From Bdellovibrio sp. UBA4095 (GTDB taxonomy: Bacteria > Bdellovibrionota > Bdellovibrionia > Bdellovibrionales > Bdellovibrionaceae): DNA of 64,000 bases. Below the pieces are notes generated by a model. That model was given only the letters and a program-made list of their open reading frames with translations. It made no database searches and was not told the DNA's origin. This document shows positions 17,669 through 26,154 of the stretch, one piece after another (position 1 is the first letter of the stretch; each line of letters begins with the position of its first letter). Location of the stretch: positions 186,001 to 250,000 of the forward strand of contig DFXZ01000004.1 of the NCBI GenBank assembly GCA_002381805.1, in the 5' to 3' direction. The position numbers and the translations under genes were made by a program.

Positions 17669-18291
17669 TGGATGGACCTCATTCCTTTGAGTCTTTTCGA
17701 AACGATGTCTTTAATTCCACTTATTGCAAACTCTTCATCGGCATCAAGGTCTTTAGTGGCTTTTCTAACGGGTTCCGTCACCTCATCATTCGATGAGCTC
17801 GCCAACCCACCCAATACTTTGTTGAATGTTTGAGGAGCCTCTTCGGGCACTTCATCATCCAATAAAGATAAGGATTTGATCATGGAAATATTATGATCAG
17901 TTACACCAATAAGGATCGACTCGCCCGCTACTCGCACGATCGCCAGGCTCTTTTTAGGACCCAGATAGTGCTGCTGTAGAACTTTTATTTGAGTTTGATT
18001 CTGCTTCGCCTGAGGAATGGAGTACTTTTTCAAAAAGAAGTAAGCTCCTCCGCCCACCAAGCCTAAGATAGATAGTGTGAAAAGGATACGGAACACTCCA
18101 CTTTCTTCTGTAGAGGCCTTCTTTGCTTTCTCCAGGTTAAGCGGAATATTCGACTCATCAAGCGCCTTCGTTTTCTCTACATTTGCGACTACGGACGAAC
18201 CCTCGGTCTCTTTTAAAGAATCCACAACCTCTTCTGCTGCTTGAGCATTCAGAGAAACCACAAAAAATAGAGACAGCAATAAGCGCATCAT
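17665..18291 (-). CDS. fliO: FliO, flagellar export apparatus assembly protein
   Basis: 208 aa. A signal-like N-terminus, a periplasmic stretch of about 65 residues, one membrane helix (ILFTLSILGLVGGGAYFFL) and a cytosolic domain with KVLQQHYLGPKKSLAIVRV match the FliO layout. FliO helps assemble the FliP ring. The call rests partly on position between fliN and fliP, because FliO is poorly conserved. Confidence 0.85.
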   Translation of the reverse strand: MMRLLLSLFFVVSLNAQAAEEVVDSLKETEGSSVVANVEKTKALDESNIPLNLEKAKKASTEESGVFRILFTLSILGLVGGGAYFFLKKYSIPQAKQNQTQIKVLQQHYLGPKKSLAIVRVAGESILIGVTDHNISMIKSLSLLDDEVPEEAPQTFNKVLGGLASSSNDEVTEPVRKATKDLDADEEFAISGIKDIVSKRLKGMRSIQ

Positions 18292-18302
18292 AAATCCTCT
18301 TC

Positions 18303-18677
18303 TTAACGAAGTTGTTCTACACGTTCAGCTGGTGAAATAATATCAGTCAGTCGCACACCGAACTTCTCATTGACGACGACAGCCTCGCCGCGCGCAATTA
18401 ACTTGTCGTTTACATAAACTTCCATCGGCTCACCCGCGAGCTTATTCAGCTCGATGACCGAACCTTGTGTCAGATTCAAGAGCTCACTGACCGGCATCTT
18501 AGTTCTGCCCAATTCCACAGAAACTTTAAGTGGAATATCCAGGATCAGATTTAAATTGCGATCCTTATGAGAAGAGTCCTCGCTCGCAGCGCTTTTTTTT
18601 GCTGGAGCTTCCGTAGCCATACCAGAGGCTTCTGCTACAAGCTGATCTGCCAAGTTATCTAAAGTATCGTCTCCCAT
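18303..18677 (-). CDS. fliN: FliN, flagellar motor switch protein
   Basis: 124 aa. The SpoA-fold C-terminal domain is clear: LILDIPLKVSVELGRTKM, LLNLTQGSVIELNKLAGEP, VYVNDKLIARGEAVVVNEK. The first ~40 residues are a variable Ala/Ser-rich tail. Part of the C-ring that sets the direction of rotation; CheY-P contacts FliM and FliN. Confidence 0.95.
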   Translation of the reverse strand: MGDDTLDNLADQLVAEASGMATEAPAKKSAASEDSSHKDRNLNLILDIPLKVSVELGRTKMPVSELLNLTQGSVIELNKLAGEPMEVYVNDKLIARGEAVVVNEKFGVRLTDIISPAERVEQLR

Positions 18678-18684
18678 TTTTCAC

Positions 18685-19701
18685 CTATCCCTTTTGCACC
18701 GGTCTAGTCACTTGGACAGCGACGGTTCCGTGATGTATTCCGTAATAACCTTTAAACTTTTTAACACCTTCAACGTTCACGTCGAACTCTCCGGATGCAT
18801 CCTGATCCAAAGGAATGACGTCACCTTCCTTTAGGGTCATCAAATCCCGTAATTTGATTTCTGTTTCCCCAAGGTTCACCTTAATTTCCATATCCGTTTC
18901 CAAAAGCTGCTCTTGGATGATGGAAGTCCATAATTTTTTGTCAGTTTGATCCGATTCGACCTGGAATCCCGTAGAAAGCTTTTGTTTGATTGGTTCGATA
19001 GTCGCATATGGAATAACGATGGAAATGGTCCCAGTTGCATTTTCCAACTCGACGTCAAAGGTAGAGGCAATTACGACGTCAGTCGGCGGCACAATACCTA
19101 CGAACTGTGGATTGACTTCCGTACGCACAAAAGAACAGCCAATCTTTTCGATTGAAGCCCAAGCCGCCTCTAGATCATTGATCGCAAGACCCACAACTTT
19201 TTGCACAATGGAAAGCTCAATCGGCGTAAAGTCCTTACCATCAATCTTGGTGTAAGGACGATCTGCACCACCAAAAAAGCTATCTACCAAAGCGTAAGCC
19301 AACTTACTTTCGATCACAAAAAGAGCCGATCCACGCAAATTTACGAAACGAAGAACGCTCATACAAGTTGGCATTGGCAATGTATTGATAAATTCACCGA
19401 ACTTCAGGAACTCAGTCGAAGTTAAAGTAATAGAGGCAATTTTACGAAGTGCCGAAGATAATGAAACTCGAAAAGCTCGCATGAACTTTTCGTAGATAAC
19501 TTCCAACTGCGGAAGGCGACCTCGAATAATGCGGTCCTGACTGGTCAAGTCGTAAGTGTCGATCTTACGCTCATCCACCTTGCCTACGCCGCCAGACTTA
19601 TTGTCTGAACCACCTGACGATGAATCCGATGTCCCCACATCCCCATCGGAGACTGCGGCTAGTAGAGCATCGACTTCACTTTGTGATAGAACCTGATTCA
19701 T
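18685..19701 (-). CDS. fliM: FliM, flagellar motor switch protein
   Basis: 338 aa. An N-terminal CheY-binding motif is present (LSQSEVDALLAAV), followed by the middle CheC-like domain and a C-terminal SpoA domain with VNLGETEIKLRDLMTLKEGD. Links chemotaxis output from the cheA operon to the motor. A Ser/Gly-rich linker lies at residues 20-40. Confidence 0.97.
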   Translation of the reverse strand: MNQVLSQSEVDALLAAVSDGDVGTSDSSSGGSDNKSGGVGKVDERKIDTYDLTSQDRIIRGRLPQLEVIYEKFMRAFRVSLSSALRKIASITLTSTEFLKFGEFINTLPMPTCMSVLRFVNLRGSALFVIESKLAYALVDSFFGGADRPYTKIDGKDFTPIELSIVQKVVGLAINDLEAAWASIEKIGCSFVRTEVNPQFVGIVPPTDVVIASTFDVELENATGTISIVIPYATIEPIKQKLSTGFQVESDQTDKKLWTSIIQEQLLETDMEIKVNLGETEIKLRDLMTLKEGDVIPLDQDASGEFDVNVEGVKKFKGYYGIHHGTVAVQVTRPVQKG

Positions 19702-19710
19702 AGTCCTGCC

Positions 19711-20259
19711 TTAGTTATAAATAAATTCAGTGAAGAACACGTTCGAAATCTTTCCTTGAACGAGGAAAGAGTTAATAGTGTCTTTTATCTCATTGCGAAG
19801 ACTGTCTTTTCCTTCACGAGAGGAGACCTCTTCATAGGTTTTGCTTGAAAGTATGATAATGATGATGTCGCGAATCTGAGCTTTACGCTTTTCGATTTCC
19901 TCAAGAACATGATTACCCGTAACTTCGATCTCCATGTTCACTTTGGCGACTTTACGTCCCTTAGATCCTGCAAGGTTTACGATAAATGTTTCAAGAGGTA
20001 CGACTTTGCCAAGAAGTTCTTTTTGTTCAGTAGCTTCAGCATCTTGCGCTTCGGCTTCACCCTTAATGACGTGTTCGATTTTTGGTTGTGCTGCTTCCTT
20101 TTGGCGACCTTGATACAGCATGAAACCAACACCAGCTACAACGAGCATGTTAATCACCGCTAAGGCTACTAAGAGTATGGGCTTTTGTCCTGATCCCGAG
20201 CTTGGTGCTACTGACGGCTCCGCCGCCGCTGCTTTTTCTTCAGCCACTTCATCCTCCAT
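19711..20259 (-). CDS. fliL: FliL, flagellar basal-body/stator-associated protein
   Basis: A short acidic cytoplasmic tail, one membrane helix (ILLVALAVINMLVVAGVGF) and a periplasmic domain with LETFIVNLAGSKGRKVAKV and EKRKAQIRDIIIIILSSKT match FliL. The frame opens further upstream; I choose ATG 20259 (MEDEVAEEK), with ATG 20274 an alternative. Neither has a strong Shine-Dalgarno. First gene of the flagellar operon. Confidence 0.88.
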   Translation of the reverse strand: MEDEVAEEKAAAAEPSVAPSSGSGQKPILLVALAVINMLVVAGVGFMLYQGRQKEAAQPKIEHVIKGEAEAQDAEATEQKELLGKVVPLETFIVNLAGSKGRKVAKVNMEIEVTGNHVLEEIEKRKAQIRDIIIIILSSKTYEEVSSREGKDSLRNEIKDTINSFLVQGKISNVFFTEFIYN

Positions 20260-20362
20260 GATGAAAAACCACATAGATGGTCTCGGAGGAATGAGAAGCA
20301 ACACAGATGCCAACAAGCCATCAGTCGAGGTCCAGTCGGCATTGCTCACCACATTTGATTAC

Positions 20363-20377
20363 AGGCAAAATTTGCCT
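20363..20377. promoter_or_regulatory. 15-bp palindrome upstream of the flagellar operon
   Basis: AGGCAAA-A-TTTGCCT, perfect 7-base arms around one base, about 100 bases before fliL. A TTGACT -35-like element lies at 20416-20421 on the minus strand upstream of it, so a protein bound here would sit downstream of that promoter. Operator role is inference. Confidence 0.35.
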
Positions 20378-20443
20378 CTAGGAAAATGTTTCCGCAGTAA
20401 TGTTTCCATGACAGCAGTCAAACTTTTGGCAGACGGATTTTGA

Positions 20444-21391
20444 CTATTCCATCATTTCGAGGGGACGATTAGCAGGGTCTAGGTTCTGCAATAGTTCAAT
20501 AAGCCGCAGATTTTCACCTAATGCAGATGTCTGTCCTGGACTTCGCAGTTCTTCACGAGCTGCTAAGGTGATCGCTTGCTCAACACGTGCCAGAAGCGCC
20601 TGACGACCTTCTTTATCCAAATTCTGCATCATTCTACCTAAATAGCTCCTTACCAAGGATAACCTAGTATGAGCATCATTTGTTTTCTCAATACTGCGAA
20701 GATCGTGTTGTTTAGAAAAGTCTCTTAGCTCGACACCCAGTGATTTTTCTTCGGACAGATGTGCAAAATGGAGAGCTTGAAACATCGCACCCGACTCCGC
20801 AAAGTAGAGGACTGTCAAAGTATCGGCGTAGAGCTCGCTATATGCCGGTAAAGTTTTATAAAACAAGCTATACGCTTCAGACATTGCCAGCTGCTGACCT
20901 CGCTGGCGAACGCCCCTGCCAGAAATCTTTTTTTTCGTATTTTCAACGACTATGGAAGACAATGACTCTAGATCTGCGAACAGCGTCGCAAACTCTTGAG
21001 CAAATTCACGTTTCCAAAGCTCTTTAAGAACGGCATGTCCGTATTCATGAACGACTACTTTTTCAAGTTGATCACTGGAAGCAGGGAATGTGTTACCGGC
21101 ACGATCAGTAAAAAACATGAATTGAGGGATGCGTATGACCGAGCCATTATCAAAACTGGCATTCCCGGCCTTGTCCCCTATAATCAAAGAAATGTCAGGC
21201 TGCCGAGGCGAAAATAGGGCCGCTTTCTGAAGGGTCTTTGCCAAAATTTCAGCCAGGTGACAATTTACCTGAGCCGTAAAAAGGACATCCTTCACCGGCC
21301 CATCACCCTCTATGCGACATTCCTGGGCTGCCTGCCCCCCTGAACTCCAAATAAGGGCCAAACCAACGATAAATAGTGATTTTTTAAACAT
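20444..21391 (-). CDS. Exported putative metalloprotease-like protein (HEYGH)
   Basis: About 315 aa. I choose ATG 21391 because it starts a good signal peptide (FKKSLFIVGLALIWSSGGQAA); an upstream GTG at 21424 adds 11 residues before it. A zincin HExxH motif is visible as VVHEYGHAVLKELW, with a later acidic ELYADTLTVLYF helix that could give the third ligand. No known peptidase family is certain. It lies upstream of the flagellar operon on the same strand, and a 16-bp palindrome sits about 130 bases before its start. A periplasmic or secreted zinc peptidase is plausible; the substrate is unknown. Confidence 0.6.
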   Translation of the reverse strand: MFKKSLFIVGLALIWSSGGQAAQECRIEGDGPVKDVLFTAQVNCHLAEILAKTLQKAALFSPRQPDISLIIGDKAGNASFDNGSVIRIPQFMFFTDRAGNTFPASSDQLEKVVVHEYGHAVLKELWKREFAQEFATLFADLESLSSIVVENTKKKISGRGVRQRGQQLAMSEAYSLFYKTLPAYSELYADTLTVLYFAESGAMFQALHFAHLSEEKSLGVELRDFSKQHDLRSIEKTNDAHTRLSLVRSYLGRMMQNLDKEGRQALLARVEQAITLAAREELRSPGQTSALGENLRLIELLQNLDPANRPLEMME

Positions 21392-21519
21392 ATTCCCACT
21401 TTCGACAAAAACCGACCCTTTCACCCTCTGCAGGAACGGTTCCCATTGCCTGAATGCGAGAAATAAAAGCTTCTTTACGACAGAATTTCCTTATTGATGC
21501 CGCCGTGACATCAAAGTTC

Positions 21520-21535
21520 ACTTCCGATCGGAAGT
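21520..21535. promoter_or_regulatory. 16-bp perfect palindrome
   Basis: ACTTCCGATCGGAAGT is a perfect dyad with no loop, in the gap between ppa (ending at 21573) and the HEYGH protein gene. No T-run follows it on the transcribed strand, so it is more like an operator than a terminator. Confidence 0.5.
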
Positions 21536-21572
21536 AACGCGAATATCGAAGTCATCAACAAAGGGAATTCTC

Positions 21573-22112
21573 TTATCCTTTGAGTTGATCTTTTAAGTTT
21601 TGATAAAGAGCCAAAGCTTCCGCAATAATCTTTTGGGCCTCGGCTTTGTCGAAGAAACCTTCAACTTTGACTTCTTTGCCTTCCAGGTTTTTGTAAATTT
21701 CGAAAAAATTGCGGATCTCTTTAAGGATGTGCGGGGCCAGATCGTTAATGCTTTGTACGTGAGCCATTTCGGGGTCATCGGCATGCACAGAGATAACTTT
21801 GTCGTCAGATTCTCCCTGATCAACCATCCTCATGTAACCGATCGGTCGTGCACGCATAATTGAAATTGGAAAAACTTCTGCCTGTCCCAGTACCAAAATA
21901 TCGAGAGGGTCTTTATCACCACAATAGCTCTGCGGAATAAACCCATAGTTGGCAGGATAGTGCACAGAACTGTAAAGAACGCGATCCACTTTGAGCAGTC
22001 CTGACTTCTTATCCATCTCAAACTTGGTTTTCGAAAACTTAGGAATCTCAATGATTGCGTTGATAATTTCTGGAGCAGACTCACCAATTTCAATATCATG
22101 CCAGGGATTCAC
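21573..22112 (-). CDS. ppa: Inorganic pyrophosphatase, family I
   Basis: Hydrolyses pyrophosphate to phosphate, pulling biosynthetic reactions forward in the cytoplasm. The Asp-rich active-site motif is GDKDPLDILVLG, with upstream YPANYGFIPQSYCG. I start at GTG 22112 (NPWHDIEIG) because AAGGAG lies five to six bases upstream and family members begin at this point. The longer open frame adds 23 residues that do not look like protein. 179 aa is typical. Confidence 0.95.
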   Translation of the reverse strand: MNPWHDIEIGESAPEIINAIIEIPKFSKTKFEMDKKSGLLKVDRVLYSSVHYPANYGFIPQSYCGDKDPLDILVLGQAEVFPISIMRARPIGYMRMVDQGESDDKVISVHADDPEMAHVQSINDLAPHILKEIRNFFEIYKNLEGKEVKVEGFFDKAEAQKIIAEALALYQNLKDQLKG

Positions 22113-22271
22113 ACACTCTCCTTCACGTAAGTTCAAATTTTCGCTGCCGGCGGAACCGCCAAGACATTTTTGCAGCTGCACTCAAGTATTAAAAAACAAA
22201 TCAACTCACTAAAATGAACAAATTCACTAACAAGGGAGATCTCATCTTGAACATAAAATCTATCTTCTGTT

Positions 22272-23111
22272 CTATTGCGTTTGCTGGTCAAGATATGGCA
22301 ACAAGTTTTTTTGGATCGCGGAAACGAGTTGTGCATTGCCGGCCACGATCGAATTCTTGTAAGGCGTGTAAGGCTCTCCGCGATAGGTCTGCACGACTCC
22401 GCCTGCCTCTTCGACTAATAGAATTCCAGCAGCAGCATCCCAAGGTTGAATGTTTCTTTCCCAATAGCCATCAAAAACACCGCGAGCTACTTGAGTCAAA
22501 TCATAGGCTGCAGCACCCGGTCTGCGCACTCCCCGACTTTCGCGCACGATTTTATCGAAGATCCTTAACTGCTCTGCAATGACATGTTCATGTTCGGAGA
22601 CGAATCCCGTGGCCAGCAGGGCATCTTTCAGTTCAGTGGTTTTGCTGACACGCAATGGGCGACCGTTTACAAAAGCGCCCTGGCCGCGAATTGCGGTGTA
22701 CGTCTCGTTTAGCATGGGAACATCGATCACTGCGAGTTGCATTTGACCATTAACTTCTAAGCCTAAACTTATACAAAAAATCGGAAAGCGATGGACATAA
22801 TTGGTCGTTCCATCAAGAGGGTCTACAATCCATCGACCTTGCGCACCTGCTGGCTGCTGGACCTTTGCCCCGGAGGTATAAGCGGACTCTTCACCAAGAA
22901 ACTCGATATCGGGAAAATTTTTCTTAAGATGCTCTGCGATGACTCTTTCTGATTCTTTATCGGCTTCACTGACTAAACCCGCCTGAAACTTTTCCTCCAC
23001 GTGCTCTAAGTTACCGAAATAATTAAGAAGCACCTCTCGGCCCAAGCTCACAGCTTTGATGGCTTGACCTAAGACTTGGCGCCAATCCCTTGATTTCACG
23101 CTGTTTTCCAC
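22272..23111 (-). CDS. Inositol monophosphatase family (SuhB-like) phosphatase
   Basis: Mg-dependent sugar- or inositol-phosphate phosphatase, 279 aa. Motifs: LGEES, WIVDPLDGTTNYVHRFP and PWDAAAGILLVEEAGG, the three metal-binding signatures of the family. SuhB in E. coli also binds the transcription machinery, so either role is possible. GTG start with AAGGAG upstream. Divergent from the SPOR gene; the 150-base gap before ppa shows no other gene. Confidence 0.92.
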   Translation of the reverse strand: MENSVKSRDWRQVLGQAIKAVSLGREVLLNYFGNLEHVEEKFQAGLVSEADKESERVIAEHLKKNFPDIEFLGEESAYTSGAKVQQPAGAQGRWIVDPLDGTTNYVHRFPIFCISLGLEVNGQMQLAVIDVPMLNETYTAIRGQGAFVNGRPLRVSKTTELKDALLATGFVSEHEHVIAEQLRIFDKIVRESRGVRRPGAAAYDLTQVARGVFDGYWERNIQPWDAAAGILLVEEAGGVVQTYRGEPYTPYKNSIVAGNAQLVSAIQKNLLPYLDQQTQ

Positions 23112-23243
23112 GACTTCTCCTTTTGTCTAGGACTTCCTGATGATTGACCAGTTCCGCCGGATAAAGCTAACATGAATACAAGGCCAAAGGAAGGGCCCGA
23201 AACTTAAGCATTAAGCGAGTTTAAAAGTATGAGGATAGAAAAA

Positions 23244-23984
23244 ATGGGTACTAAGACGGATGCCGGTGTGAAGTTAGCGATTGTGTTTTTTATTTCATTG
23301 CTTTCGTTTTCAATCGGAACCTTTGTCGGCAAGAAGTACAGTGACAATCAACATACCCTGGCATCATTAGAACCCTCAAAAAATGCGGGTCAAGTCGAGC
23401 GTCAAGTCGCTTCCACGTCTGCTCCCTCTGTAGAGCCCAAAACTGGCGTTATGACGGACGAAGAAATTGCTAAACTTGCTGAGGAGTTCGTAACTGATGA
23501 AACGACCCCGAGCACTACAAGTGCTGACCTACCTGGCCGCGATCTGAAAAACGAAGAAGTGGCCCAGGAAAATCCAGCTCCAGCAAATTCTGCCGTGGCG
23601 ACTCCGAAGGATGAACCATCATCTGCTGCAAAAAATCTTTCAGCCGGCAAAGCTCCGACTCAAACTCCAGAAAAAGCAAAAGCTCTTGTAAAAGAAAATC
23701 GCCTGCCATCTTCACTTCCTAAAGATGTCGCGCAATACACAGTCGGAAAGTTCACCGTACAGGTTGCTTCATATACTGACGAAGCTGAAGCGCAAAAACT
23801 TGCTTCTAGCCTAAAAAGCACGGGTTACAGCGCTTTTTACGTTCCTGCAAACGTAAAAGGAAAAACTTATTATCGTGTTAGCATCGGACAATTTGCTTCT
23901 AGCAAAGAAGCTCAATCCTACCGTTCAGACCTGATTGGCAAAGGTAAAGTCACCTCTGCCATCGTTCAGAAAATTTCGGAGTAA
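23244..23984 (+). CDS. SPOR-domain membrane protein
   Basis: One N-terminal membrane helix (LAIVFFISLLSFSIGTFVG), a long Pro/Ala/Thr/Lys-rich periplasmic linker, and a C-terminal SPOR domain starting near YTVGKFTVQVASYTDEAEA and ending in a strand with KVTSAIVQKI. SPOR domains bind denuded septal peptidoglycan, so a cell-division or cell-pole role is likely. I choose ATG 23244 because GAGGA lies eight bases before it; the ATG at 23229 has none. Confidence 0.85.
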   Translation: MGTKTDAGVKLAIVFFISLLSFSIGTFVGKKYSDNQHTLASLEPSKNAGQVERQVASTSAPSVEPKTGVMTDEEIAKLAEEFVTDETTPSTTSADLPGRDLKNEEVAQENPAPANSAVATPKDEPSSAAKNLSAGKAPTQTPEKAKALVKENRLPSSLPKDVAQYTVGKFTVQVASYTDEAEAQKLASSLKSTGYSAFYVPANVKGKTYYRVSIGQFASSKEAQSYRSDLIGKGKVTSAIVQKISE

Positions 23985-24010
23985 AAATATTCAAATAATT
24001 TGAGCCCGAA

Positions 24011-24038
24011 AAGGAGAGCATGAGCTCTCCTTTTTTTT
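24011..24038. terminator. Terminator after the SPOR gene
   Basis: AAGGAGAGC / GCTCTCCTT with an ATGA loop, then eight Ts. It also lies at the 3' end of the convergent 24041 gene. Confidence 0.88.
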
Positions 24039-24040
24039 AC

Positions 24041-24652
24041 CTAAAATCGATAGAAGATACCTGTCCGCACCATCAGACTAAATGTCGGGTTAGGATCAAA
24101 GTCAGTAGAGAAAAGACTTCTACCTTCGATCCCAACCAAAATCTTATATTGCTCACCAAAAACGAGGTCTCCACCAAGAGTAAGACCCGCAACTCTTTGC
24201 AGACCTGATTTATCAGTTCGCGTGTCTCCCAGCAATGTGGTCTTCACTTCTCTGTCATAGGTGCCGGCGCCGATCCCGCCAAATATCGAAAGCTTTGTGT
24301 GATCTATATTGACCCCGCGGAAGTGCCAGCGACCCCAGGCCAACCATTCTTTTTGCTTTAGCTCCAAAGATGACGAACCATTGCCAGACTTTTCTGATGA
24401 CTGTGCGAATTCCAAAACAGCGCTAAAAATTTCGGCGTATCTAATTGCGAGGCCCCAGTTGTAGATCGTCTGACTTTCAATTTCCTGATCGACTCCCCTT
24501 TGAAATCGAAGTTCCGGACTAAGCAACATTCCGACACTGATTTGCGCTCGTCGTGGCAGATTACTATCTTGGGCGCGAGCCTCGTGGGTATAACCTAAAA
24601 GGCCTAACAGAAAGCAAAAGAGGAAAATAATGAATACCAACCTATTTTTCAT
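24041..24652 (-). CDS. Predicted outer-membrane/exported protein, unknown
   Basis: 203 aa with a signal peptide (LVFIIFLFCFLLGLLGY ending EARAQ), then alternating strands ending TFSLMVRTGIFYRF. The terminal aromatic residue and amphipathic strands suggest a small outer-membrane beta-barrel. I choose ATG 24652, which overlaps the end of the upstream gene by 11 bases, so translation is probably coupled. No family recognised. Confidence 0.65.
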   Translation of the reverse strand: MKNRLVFIIFLFCFLLGLLGYTHEARAQDSNLPRRAQISVGMLLSPELRFQRGVDQEIESQTIYNWGLAIRYAEIFSAVLEFAQSSEKSGNGSSSLELKQKEWLAWGRWHFRGVNIDHTKLSIFGGIGAGTYDREVKTTLLGDTRTDKSGLQRVAGLTLGGDLVFGEQYKILVGIEGRSLFSTDFDPNPTFSLMVRTGIFYRF

Positions 24653-25976
24653 CGGAGTTTGAATCCTCAAAAGATAATTCCCATGATGTCGCTTGCATAC
24701 ATTTGTACGGTTGTTTGCCATCGAACTCTTCAGAATTATTAAGAACTGAAGCGATAAAATTACACTCGGCCTCTAGTAAATTTGACGTTTGCTGTGCAAA
24801 CAGAACCACGAAGTCAATAGGCCTGAAGTACTTGTCAGAAGACGACAGAAGCAGCTTCTCTTTCAGCTGAGGTAAAAGCGAAACAATCTGCTTTGCCACG
24901 TCTTTGCGCGCTTGAGTTGCAGAAACCTCTCGTTCTCTAATTCTAATTTCAGTAAAGCCTTTAAGAAAGCGAGAGATCTGCGTTCCTAATGAATATGCAG
25001 GTCCCTTCAAATAGGACTTCATATAGTCAGGCTCACCGTATCTCATGAAACTTTCGATCCGATTTGTCATTTTTTTCTGCGATGGCAAGTTTGGATAAAT
25101 ATCCCCAGCCCGCAGGTTCAGAGAACGTTCACCTTTTTCAATTGGAATCGACATCGCAATAAAATCCGGATCGCCGCTATAGACCCAGCCCCAAAAATCA
25201 GCGAGACCTTCATTCAAGCCGCTGGTCAGAGTTTCCAGGTGATATTTATGAACCACTTCAGGATTCGTTAAGACCCTCTTTCCAAAGAACGACTTTGTTA
25301 GGGCCTTCTCTGAAATTTCAAGCTCGTCATCATTTAAAACAATGTCTTCTCGTTCGTGAACTGAAGATCGATCAATGACTTCTTCAAGACTCCCTTTGAT
25401 CACCAGCTTATAAAAAAGTGAGTGGAAATGTTCGTGAGCTAAAATTCCGCCATTGATAGAAATCGGCAGATGATCCCACGTATAGGGAACAAACAACATT
25501 GAGTCCGTTTTTCCATCATAAAAAGCATTGTTTTTTACTCCGCCCTTCATGCGAACTGCAATCCCAATATCTCGAGGCCAAGTATTGACTCCGCCCGCTC
25601 CCAACTCTTCATCAAGTTCCGCAAACTTTTGCATATGGGCATAGAGCACGACCATCTGCTGAGTAAGATCATCAACGGGAACATATTCATTCTGAGAGTT
25701 CTTAATAAATCGACCCTTAGGAGAATGTCCTTGGAGTTTTCCATCGACAACTTTTGGACCAAAAACAAATCGTGCAAACTGACCTGAAAGAGTTTTTAGA
25801 TCGTACAATCCGCGCAGCTCTATCGTTTGTAGAGAATACTCACCTTGAGAAGTCAGCCAAGGTGAAACCACTCGAGTCGATCCGCTTTGCTCGGTAGATT
25901 CAAACTGAGGTCCGCAGGCCGGAAGAATGCCCAGGACTAAGATTGCTGCTATGAACCGGGAAAAAACGTACTTCAC
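24642..25976 (-). CDS. Lipoprotein with gluzincin-type peptidase motifs
   Basis: 444 aa. I choose GTG 25976 because GAGAGGA stands five bases upstream; it yields a lipoprotein signal with lipobox ILPAC. A zinc-peptidase pattern is visible: ILAHEHFHSLFYK (HExxH) and later GLNEGLADFWGWVY, similar to the third-ligand motif of gluzincins such as thermolysin/M36 types. Overlap with the following gene and the shared strand indicate an operon with the small beta-barrel. Secretion or cell-surface proteolysis is a reasonable inference; the family is not certain. Confidence 0.62.
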   Translation of the reverse strand: MKYVFSRFIAAILVLGILPACGPQFESTEQSGSTRVVSPWLTSQGEYSLQTIELRGLYDLKTLSGQFARFVFGPKVVDGKLQGHSPKGRFIKNSQNEYVPVDDLTQQMVVLYAHMQKFAELDEELGAGGVNTWPRDIGIAVRMKGGVKNNAFYDGKTDSMLFVPYTWDHLPISINGGILAHEHFHSLFYKLVIKGSLEEVIDRSSVHEREDIVLNDDELEISEKALTKSFFGKRVLTNPEVVHKYHLETLTSGLNEGLADFWGWVYSGDPDFIAMSIPIEKGERSLNLRAGDIYPNLPSQKKMTNRIESFMRYGEPDYMKSYLKGPAYSLGTQISRFLKGFTEIRIREREVSATQARKDVAKQIVSLLPQLKEKLLLSSSDKYFRPIDFVVLFAQQTSNLLEAECNFIASVLNNSEEFDGKQPYKCMQATSWELSFEDSNSDEK

Positions 25977-26154
25977 AAAATCCTCTCTAAGCACTATAAA
26001 AACTGGAACCCTCGCAAGCTTATGACTTCACGCGTTAGTGTTGTAAGGTAAATAAGCCAAAAACTCAATGAAAACTTAGAGATAGGCAAACTTTGTCAGT
26101 CTCACCAAAGGTTCGACAGTTGTTTTTAAGAGGCCTCGCTGGAAGGGTGTTGCC

